DNA of 64,000 bases from Congeria kusceri. Taxonomy: Eukaryota; Mollusca; Bivalvia; Myida; Dreissenidae. Position 1 is the first letter of the stretch, and each line of letters begins with the position of its first letter. Below the pieces are notes generated by a model, which did not search any database, was not told the origin of the DNA, and was given only the letters and a program-made list of their open reading frames with translations. Positions 56,301 to 64,000 of this stretch are shown piece after piece. The DNA is taken from positions 59,912,637 through 59,976,636 of the forward strand of contig CM051032.1 of the NCBI GenBank assembly GCA_027627225.1, written 5' to 3'. The translations under genes were made by a program, and so were the position numbers.

Positions 56301-57300
56301 TAACTGTATCAGTAAATTTGATTTTACCACAAAACTGTATAGATCTACTGCATTTACAAAATTTTCACAAAAAGTTGCATGAACACAGTTTATAAATACA
56401 GTAAAAATGATCAAAGACACAATTAGTTTTAATGAAAAAGTCATGGAAAATGCAAATTATACCAAAAGTATTGACAGAATATAACACACATATATAAAGA
56501 ATATGAAATGCTCATTTTATGTGCAAAAAGAACAAAAATCATGTCCATTCTATGTTTGATGTCTTATTATACAGTGTTACATACATATTTCCACTAAACA
56601 TGTACTTCTGTGTCAGGTGTGTTAGATTGCTTCTTAATATAGATGTATTTTACAATGTATGACAAAAACTTGGGAAATTGTTAATTTGCCAATCTATGAA
56701 TTTGTCCCTATACAATCTTAAAGGGGCATATCAGCAGTTACCAGTAGGTGGATAACATTCACACAAGAGTTAATATATAGATGATTAATATTGAAGCATT
56801 GTTAAATATGATGGGCTTCTGTAAATACCGTATACAACTGACAAACATATGTTATTTTATTATATAGACAGTGGTCATCGATGACAATATCGCGGAAGTG
56901 GGGAAATTCGTAGTAGTAGTAAAATCGATATGAAAAAATGTCCCTGATGAACCATTATGCGCATGTGCAACATTGATAAAGGCTGCGTGGCATATGGAAG
57001 TTTTCATTGCTCAATATTGAAGACTTATATCCCACTGAAAACATGTATCAAACATTAGTTTGTCTTTGTTTATTATTCTTAATGATTTGATTAGTATATT
57101 GTCGCTACTTAAACACTATTAGATATACTTAAATAGGGAAGTATCTTGTTTTTATATGCAAAATAATGTCAATATGCTCCTTTAAGATGAATTTCATAAT
57201 GATCCAGTTCAGTATTGTAACTCACAGAGATGTGATTTTTAATTCTACCTTTCAGCTGACTGCATTGTATTGAATGCAAAACTTTATTTTCAAATCATGC
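53328..57300. other. Intergenic, no gene seen
   Basis: About 4 kb of AT-rich DNA. A 95-codon plus frame at 53969 and overlapping minus frame lack family signatures and splice context. I see no RNA gene or bounded transposon. Confidence 0.4.
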
Positions 57301-57417
57301 TTAAAATGGTTGGCTTTGAAATGAGTTTTGGTGCTCCGTTTAAAATGGTTGGCTTTGAAATGAGTTTTGGTGCTCCCTTTAAAATGGTTGGCTTTGAAAT
57401 GAGTTTGGTGCTCCCTT
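57301..57417 (+). repeat. 39-bp tandem repeat, three units
   Basis: Three units of TTAAAATGGTTGGCTTTGAA followed by ATGAGTTTTGGTGCTCC(C/G)T; the third has lost one T. Followed by a CCTCCCATGAAGTGTTTCTG fragment related to the MITE at 25751 and a run of about 14 C at 57468-57481. Confidence 0.9.
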
Positions 57418-57690
57418 TAAGGAGGGTAGGATACATGTAATTCCTCCCATGAAGTGTTTCTGAAATCACCCCCCCCCCCCCGAACACTTGAATTGTAGCC
57501 CTGTTTATAACCAAGATCGCACCATATTACTGGCTCCTGGTCAGTGAATGTAGTGGAAAATGCACAAAGTATTAATGCATCACTTTTTTTGTTCTTTTTG
57601 TTCTTCCTTTTTTTGGTAAATTTTTAATAGGAATTCAAATATATTTAAGAACGTTCAAATTTGAAAGCATGTGTGAACTTTGATTAAGAC

Positions 57691-58619
57691 TAGGGATGGG
57701 ACCGAATACTGAAATCAATATTCGAATATTCGTTTTAGGTAATCGAATATTCGTTTTGTAAATACTACTATATACTACTATAAACGGCACTCTTTCCGAA
57801 TATTTACCTATCCAAAATATGTATACCTTGTTCCAGTGGTAAATGAGCGATATAACTTAGTGCGTGTTAGGCAAATATAAAGAAATGTAAGATATTGTTA
57901 AATGTATTGTTAATTAATTGTTGAATCGTTCCGTTTTTTTTCAGAACCATGAAGCTAGTATCTGCTCTGCAGATTACACGTTGCCAGGGTTTTGTCTAAT
58001 GACCGCGTAAAGTACTTCCAAGCACGTGATGGTGGCATTAAAACAGACTCTTGTATAATATACGGTGTCGATATAATGGAGAATAATTTACAAGTGACGT
58101 ATATTAAGATTGACCAGATCATGCTAATTTTTGTTAAAGAAATTAATTAGCTGATAATGGATTCATTTTGATTGGTTTGCAATTGTAATTTACTGTAAAT
58201 AAGTTAAATGTATAGATGTCACTTAAGGATAATAAACAACAATGAACGCCTTGTGCAAACTGTGAAACCGTTATCACAACATGGCCCAGTTTTGTTATTT
58301 GTGGATACAATGCGTCATATTCGCGCTTCCTACAAACCGTTAATTCGCGGCCCTTGTAAAAACGTGGCCCCCCTGCCAATTATCAATTGTCGTTAATTGG
58401 ACATGTTTGGCATGTGTTGTAAAAACGTTACACTGCCCCCGCCCACCTGCTAGGCAGGAAATACGACTGGAATTCATGTTAACTTTGCAATCAAACAGGA
58501 AAAAAACATGACTTTTTAAAGAAATTTTGTTCTTTACATAAATTTTTTAATTGAACATTCGTATTTGTTTTTTTATATTCGAATATTATCCGATATTAAA
58601 ATACTCGGTCCCATCCCTA
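57691..58619. mobile_element. TAGGG-ended hAT-like element, 929 bp
   Basis: Ends TAGGGATGGGACCGAATA and TACTCGGTCCCATCCCTA; flanks ATTAAGAC and ATAAAGAC match at 7 of 8 positions. AATATTCGAATATTCG palindromes lie inside the ends. Related to 39682-40659 and 42172-46106. No transposase. Confidence 0.8.
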
Positions 58620-60070
58620 ATAAAGACATATCTTTATTCCACTTCAATGATCTGAATACAAAAATAAATGGTGTTTTGAGCTGTCAAGAATTCATTTTCA
58701 CGATAACATTAGTTACAAGAAAGGGCAATTTATAATATACACATAATCTAACATACAAACATTAATATCAAATAATTCACAAATACGGAGTAAACAAAAT
58801 GCAATTCACCCACTAAGACCAACTTAAGTTCAGACCGTCTTGATAATTAAAGGATTTCATTTTACTGGGACGAATTCACAGTTTGAAAAAGAAGCGAAAT
58901 ATTTATAATACAAAATAACATTTGAAACTGATTATAATTGCTAAAAACGCATCGGAAATGGCGACCCATTCCAACCCCATGATTGATTGCAATTTCAAAC
59001 CGATGTCCCAACACTTGCTGCCATGATGCCCCTGTTGTTATTAGGTGGACAATATCATAATGCAATCACATGTTAGAAGGGAACACATGAACTACCCAGA
59101 TATTTGGGTAAAACCATTTTATCCCATCATCAGTCTTGCATTAACGAAATAACACCCCATGGGATAAACTTCGCTTTATTTTAACACTGGAATAAAGCAA
59201 CATGCGCAGTCTAATGACGTCATCTTGTTGATTTTGATGACCTCATTTTTATGTTTTTCGTAATATTTAGTGTGTTTTCTTGTTTATTTTCAAAATAAAG
59301 ACAGAAAATGATGGAATAAATAGAATTCTAGGTAAGTGTTGAATAAAGATAAGTTTATTTGCTAGGGCTTGTGGTTCAGGTTTTCTAAGTCCCACTAAAA
59401 ACACTTATCTTTATTCAACACTACCCTAGTATTCTCTATATTCAACCTTTGACCTGGATGTTAGAGGGACACAGAGACTATTAAATATCTGAAATAAAAC
59501 AGTTACACTTTTGCAAATAACAGAAAAAATATATATAACTGAACACGATTTTTTTTCACAGATGTATACAATATAATATAATTTAATATAATAGATGTAT
59601 ATATCACATACATGTAATGTGTAGATGTAATCTAAAATAATACTTGAATTTAGCTATGTAACTAACGCCAAAACAGAACTTGTAGCACTATTCATAACAA
59701 TCAATTGTCATTGCATTGCCTTGCATAATAAAAATGCTCTTTATTTAATGTTTACTCAAGTATTTGAATATATAATCAAAATGTTTCAAATGTTTATTGA
59801 ATTGTGTAAATGTGTAAACTTTTTGTTTTGTAGATTCATTTTATGTTCATTTTTATCCATTATGTCTCAAGTCCATTCATACACTGCTATTTTTAATTTT
59901 TTATGTATTCTCTGTCAACATTTTAATAGCAAATCACCAGACAGTTAAGGTTTTAGTTAGGGTGAACACAAGAAAAAACAAAAAAACAACAAGTAATGTT
60001 CCATTTTGAAAACCTCAGATATACGCAATATCTTAAATCCACTTTGTATCATATTCATATCACAGTCTTT
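58620..60070. other. Intergenic and SARAF 3' UTR region
   Basis: Contains an inverted repeat with ~20-bp arms (AGTGTTGAATAAAGATAAG at about 59336 and its complement at about 59401). On the minus strand an AATAAA lies at 59740-59745, about 330 bp after the SARAF stop, a plausible but untested polyadenylation signal. Confidence 0.45.
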
Positions 60071-60423
60071 TTATCGTCTTTTTGTGCCACCGAACCCCGA
60101 GGCAGTTCTTGTTCCTGACGAAACTCCTGAAGAAAAGCTCGAACTTGCTCCGGGTGTGCTGTATGTCCTAGTTCCTGACCCCCAGCTCGAGCCTGATCCT
60201 GTACCCCAGCTATTGCCCCACCCGGTGCCCCAGTTGCTTCTGCCACCCCACCAGCTCGTGTGAGGCCTCTGGTACCCGGTGTAGGTGTGGTTCCTGTTTC
60301 CCATCATATAGCCGAGGATCCCCCCTGTGAAGGCACCGGACCAGAATCCACCCCCCGTGGGTGGCCCCCCAGTGCCCGTGTAGGTGCTTCCACTAGAGTA
60401 ACCTGCGCCTGAGGAGCACGAAC
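60071..60423 (-). CDS. SARAF: SARAF, last coding exon (cytosolic tail)
   Basis: A CTTGCAG acceptor opens 353 bp to TAA at 60071-60073. The sequence is Gly/Ser/Thr/Trp-rich: GGGFWSGAFTGGILGYMMG then repeated W/S/G-rich segments and the terminus TRTASGFGGTKRR. GFWSGxxxGGxLGYxxG and the final TRTASGxGGTxRR are hallmarks of the SARAF cytosolic domain (human ends TRTASGYGGTRRR). This domain holds the regulatory activity on STIM1/Orai store-operated calcium entry in studied animals. The proline/leucine frame on the opposite strand is a shadow. Confidence 0.93.
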
Positions 60424-60479
60424 CTGCAAGAGAATATGTAAATAATACTGGTAAGTCTTTGATAACCCTATGTTGAATA

Positions 60480-61500
60480 GGAATCATCTGAAAACAAGAG
60501 GGCCACGATGGCCAAAGGTCGCTCACCTGAGTTTAAGGCATCATAATGGCTTATAACAAGAGGGCAAAATGGTACTAAACCACTTACCTGAGTATAAAGA
60601 TCTGGGTCTTGCAGTTTCAGGAGATTTTTATAGTCTATATAAAACATGTGACCCACAGGGAGTGGCCATTTTCTACTCCAGGGGCATCATTTAAACAATC
60701 TTTGCCGAGGACCACTATACAATATTACATACCAAATATAAAACCGCTGGGCCTCACTGTTTCATAGGAGAAGATTTTTAAAGCCATTTTGATATTTAAG
60801 TGTATATAAACAATGTGACCCTCGGGGGGTGACCAGTTTTGGACCCAGGGGCATCATTTGAACAATCTCTGTAGAGGACCACTAGACGATGCCACATACC
60901 AAATATGAAACCACTGGGCCATGCGGTTTCAGAGAAGATTTTGGAAGTAATTTTGCTATTTAAGTCTATATACACAATGTGACCCCCAGGGCGTGGCCAG
61001 TTTTGACCCCAGGGACATCATTTGAACAATCTTTGTAGAGGACCAAATACCAAACCTCTGGGCCTTGTGGTTTCAGAGAAGAAGATTTTCAAAGTCATTT
61101 AGCTATTTAAGTCTATATAAACCATGTGACCCCCGGGGCATGGTCAGTTTAGACCCAAGGGGCATCATTTGAACAATCTTTGTTGAGGACCACTAGAAAA
61201 TGCCACATACCAAATATGAAAGCTCTCAACCATGCAGTTTCCGAGATTTTTAAAGGTTTCACTTTTTAAATCTATTTTTAGATCTGGTGACCTACATATG
61301 CAGTGGACCATAACGATTTGAAGAATTTTGAAAGAGGGTCACCCAAGGATCATTCCTCTGAAGTTTGGTGAAAATCTGCCCAGCCGTTTAGGAGGAGATG
61401 TTGTTTGAATGACAATGTTGAGGCACGACGGATGACGCACGACGGACGAAAGATGATCACAAAAGCTCACCATGAGCACGTTGTGCTCAGGTGTGCTAAA
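60480..61500 (-). repeat. ~155-bp tandem array in a SARAF intron
   Basis: About four to five units with AACAATGTGACCC.C.GGG.GTGGCCAGTTTTG, CCCAGGGGCATCATTTGAACAATCTTTGTAGAGGACCACTAGA and TGCCACATACCAAATATGAAA. Outer parts read AACAAGAGGGCCACGATGGCC...GCTCACCTGAGT at the left and GCTCACCATGAGCACGTTGTGCTC at the right, typical ends of a dispersed molluscan repeat. Confidence 0.8.
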
Positions 61501-61873
61501 AAAATGCTGTGTCATATCTGCAGGTTACAGTAATTTCAAACAATTGAGAAACATGGCATATGATAAACCTTCACATTACAAACTGCAGAACAGAAAACTG
61601 CATCTTATATTACAGTATTTTCATACAAATTACTTTGATCTGCAATCAATGCATTTCATTTAAATTTTTGGTCACAGAAGTTATGGGTTAAGTGTTTACA
61701 TAATGTACAGAAGGTCACAAGTTAAATCACTGCATTGGGATAATTATTGAGATCTTCCTTAACATTGTTCAATGACTTATTCTATCCAGGAAACTCACCT
61801 GACAGTGAATGTCTACAGAAAACATTGTAGGCAAAAAAATAAAGAATCACAAAAAGCAAATTTAAGTTATTAC

Positions 61874-62109
61874 CTTCACTGTTATTACCAGGCATGTACT
61901 CTTGTCGAAAGCCATACGGTGGTGGGGAATTGTTGCCATGGTGACCTTGTGAGCGGAACGTGTTGTCATACGAGGGTGGTGGGCCACTGGGATGTTCTTG
62001 TGCGGGTGAGGCGATGCAGAATTTGTAGATTACGTAGATAGCAACAGCAATCATCGCCAGGTAAAAAAGATCAGACACGATATTGGATACTTTTTTCGTA
62101 AACCCATGG
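61874..62109 (-). CDS. SARAF: SARAF exon with the transmembrane helix
   Basis: A CACATTTCAG acceptor opens 236 bp: completes Ser, HGFTKKVSNIVSDLFYLAMI, AVAIYVIYKFCIA (single transmembrane helix), then a Pro-rich cytosolic start PSGPPPSYDNTF and NNSPPPYGFRQEYMPG, ending GAA G before GTAATA. HGF before the helix and PPPxYxxxF after it match the family. Two PPPSY/PPPY motifs could bind WW domains. Confidence 0.93.
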
Positions 62110-62449
62110 CTGAAATGTGAAACCAGAACTGATAAAAACTGTAGCACAGTTTTAAAATGAAAAGCTAACATAGTAAATACTACAAATTAAAACATATATA
62201 TATTTCAGCCCAGTTGCAGCCGTCTGAATGACAATGGTGCAGTACCATGCTATTTTGCCTTGGATCTTTTCCTAAACATGTTTAACTTTTATTATAACGG
62301 AAAATTTGAAGCAAATCAAATAAGCAGATTTCACATATAAATTGAGTATGATTGACAATACATGTCTGACTGCCTGTTAAAAGAACTTCAAACTTGAGGG
62401 AATTTACTTCATTTAGACAGGTAAAACAACAAAACTGACTCATTCTCAC

Positions 62450-62571
62450 CTTCCATGCGACTTGTCATGGTAGCTTTCATCATAATACTGATGCTCGTGG
62501 TTGTGGTGACCTTGGCTACCAGAGTTCTTTCTAGCATAACCTTCCTCTGTTAGGTCTATGGTGTATTCCAA
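62450..62571 (-). CDS. SARAF: SARAF lumenal exon, His-rich
   Basis: A GTTTTCAG acceptor opens 122 bp: LEYTIDLTEEGYARKN then a His-rich lumenal stretch (GHHNHEHQYYDESYHDKSHG), ending AG of Ser before GTGAG. It continues G-LEY from the previous exon (human CGLEYNLDYTELG). The run of histidines just before the membrane is richer than in the human protein. Confidence 0.9.
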
Positions 62572-63948
62572 CTGAAAACAGCAAAAATGTGAAGGTGAGA
62601 AAACAAACATTTCTACATATACTGTGGATTCATTTTATTTCGTTGACATAATTTCGTGGATTCGTAAAACTGGGCATATTTCTTGGATCTTAAATTCATG
62701 GATTTTGATTTTTTGCCAAAAACCTAAAAAAAATACAGTATCTATGTGCTTTTTGTTTATTCTAACAACCCTTGCGCTCAGTTGACATCTGCTAAAACAA
62801 CAATGTGTCAATTACCCGCATTGTCCGTATCTTATCGTCTCAATCTTGCAGTAATGTGGTCCCTAGTGTAACAACACCATACCAATTAGCTGGATTAAAC
62901 ATAGGTGCAATATACCAGTATCGCAATAAACAGGCCAATTAATAGTGGTACCCATAGTGTAACTGCGAATATATGTGCGTGACAATTGAGAAATCTGTAA
63001 CTTTCAATTATTCTGTCAGTATTATCTATTCTTTCAAGAAGGAAACATCATACAATTATTTATTTTTTCAACATAGTTAAAGTATAATTTAACATCATGT
63101 CAGTATTCACAGTAAATAATTATCAAGGCAGTTACCACAATCACCCAAACATGGGTCAAAAGTAATTGTGCCCTTTACGTCTGACATCACAGTAGTGCAG
63201 ATACTAATAATTTCGGATATAAGACTTCGGACATAAATGTTCGTCATACATTTGAATTTGTGGTTGAGCTGACCCACGAAAAATCAAGGAAAATTAGTGT
63301 CAGACGAATAATAATGGTTTTACAGTAGTACAAAAGTAATTCCATTTTTCTTATTTCAATCAAAAATTAAAAGCCTGTAAATTCTTGAGACGCAAAATTT
63401 ATAAAAATGTGAGAGAAGTGAAACCTACGGCACACCTGTATCCAAAATACCATAAATAAACAAAGTCCTAATAACACACTCTTATTACAAACCTATTACA
63501 TCCACACACAAAGAAGCAGATCAATGAAATTTGAATCAATTCAAATAGAAGTAATTTCTATCACCGAATGTGTTAAACATTGGAATGTCATACAACAACT
63601 ACTGGTCTTCTCCTGAGCTCTTTTAAATTTGAGCAACACCGTGTGTTTTAACTGGTCCTAGATGTTTTCATAACAAATGTACAAATACAGATCCTAAGTA
63701 GGCACTAAGAAATATGAATTAGTAGCCAAAAAGTGTGATTTTGCAAAGACACCTGAATTGTTTTAACATTTTCCTCAGCAAGTGTGAAAATATGCTGAAT
63801 TTATCTTCAGAACATTTAGTAGCCTATTAGAAACTTTAGTAGCCAATTGCTATTTTGGCTACTGGTAGCGCTAACATTGCAGATCTTAGACGATGAAATC
63901 ACAGTTTGGCTAGTCTCTTATAGCACCAACAAAAACTGTTCAACTTAC
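62572..63948 (-). other. SARAF intron
   Basis: 1.4-kb intron. Dispersed-repeat fragments around 63800-63870 (AGTAGCC..TTAG..., TTTTGGCTACTGGTAGCG), otherwise nothing recognised. Confidence 0.6.
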
Positions 63949-64000
63949 CCCGCATGATCCCCTCAAGATGTAGGGGTCCTCGGGGTAGCTGTAGCCCTCG
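63949..64000 (-). CDS. SARAF: SARAF lumenal exon, cut by the window edge
   Basis: Reads EGYSYPEDPYILRGSCG and ends GGG before GTAAGT in phase 0. It matches the conserved lumenal core (human CEGYESSEDQYVLRGSCGLEY). The signal peptide and earlier lumenal exons lie beyond 64000. Confidence 0.92.

Noticed and set aside
57290..57514. Minus-strand frame with repeated LISKPTILKGAPK peptide
   Set aside because: Product of three 39-bp tandem units; 39 is a multiple of three, so the frame stays open by arithmetic.
60006..60263. Proline/leucine-rich plus-strand frame of 85 codons
   Set aside because: It is the antisense shadow of the Gly/Ser/Trp-rich SARAF tail, whose family signatures and splice sites are clear on the minus strand.

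Overview
This is nuclear DNA from an animal, most likely a heterodont bivalve mollusc such as Dreissena or a relative. The genes are split into short exons with GT-AG introns. The genome is AT-rich, intergenic and intronic DNA is packed with non-autonomous DNA transposons, tRNA-derived SINEs and ~150-190 bp tandem arrays, and the encoded proteins are metazoan families. The species is inference; the gene families rest on conserved peptide stretches that can be read across consecutive exons.

Three genes are visible. (1) Minus strand, left edge: two exons (974-1135, 4441-4604) of a PATJ/MPDZ-like multi-PDZ scaffold, giving its N-terminal L27 domain and the linker before the first PDZ domain; the PDZ exons lie beyond the left edge. 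(2) Plus strand, about 10.7-49.6 kb: a vesicular nucleotide transporter (SLC17A9/VNUT-like, MFS). All internal exon phases agree from 27.25 kb to the stop at 49606. A candidate first exon at 10721 gives a 433-residue protein, close to the ~436 of the human protein. (3) Minus strand, right edge: the last four exons of SARAF (60071 to beyond 64000), the regulator of store-operated calcium entry.

The most interesting result is in the transporter. The segment after the end of TM4 is encoded by two different 100-bp exons (33474-33573 and 37846-37945). They have the same phases and both are recognisable versions of the same piece of the protein. Including both, or neither, breaks the frame, so this is the architecture of mutually exclusive exons. 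A decayed copy of part of the preceding exon lies just upstream of that exon (31671-31720), so the gene shows repeated exon duplication. A 13-unit, 50-bp minisatellite runs to within a few bases of the splice acceptor at 47215.

Most of the rest is mobile DNA: a decayed APE-type LINE (13377-18409) with a 15-bp target duplication inside an older DNA element; hAT-like elements with target duplications at 30114-31215, 39682-40659, 42172-46106 (with a BED-finger remnant and two nested repeats) and 57691-58619; CAGRG-ended elements at 2170-3448, 7922-10235 and 27606-30039; four copies of a palindromic ~260-bp MITE; two tRNA-Asp-headed SINEs; and many minisatellites, several sharing the phrase GGGCAATAACTC. 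From 50.9 to 60 kb I see no gene.
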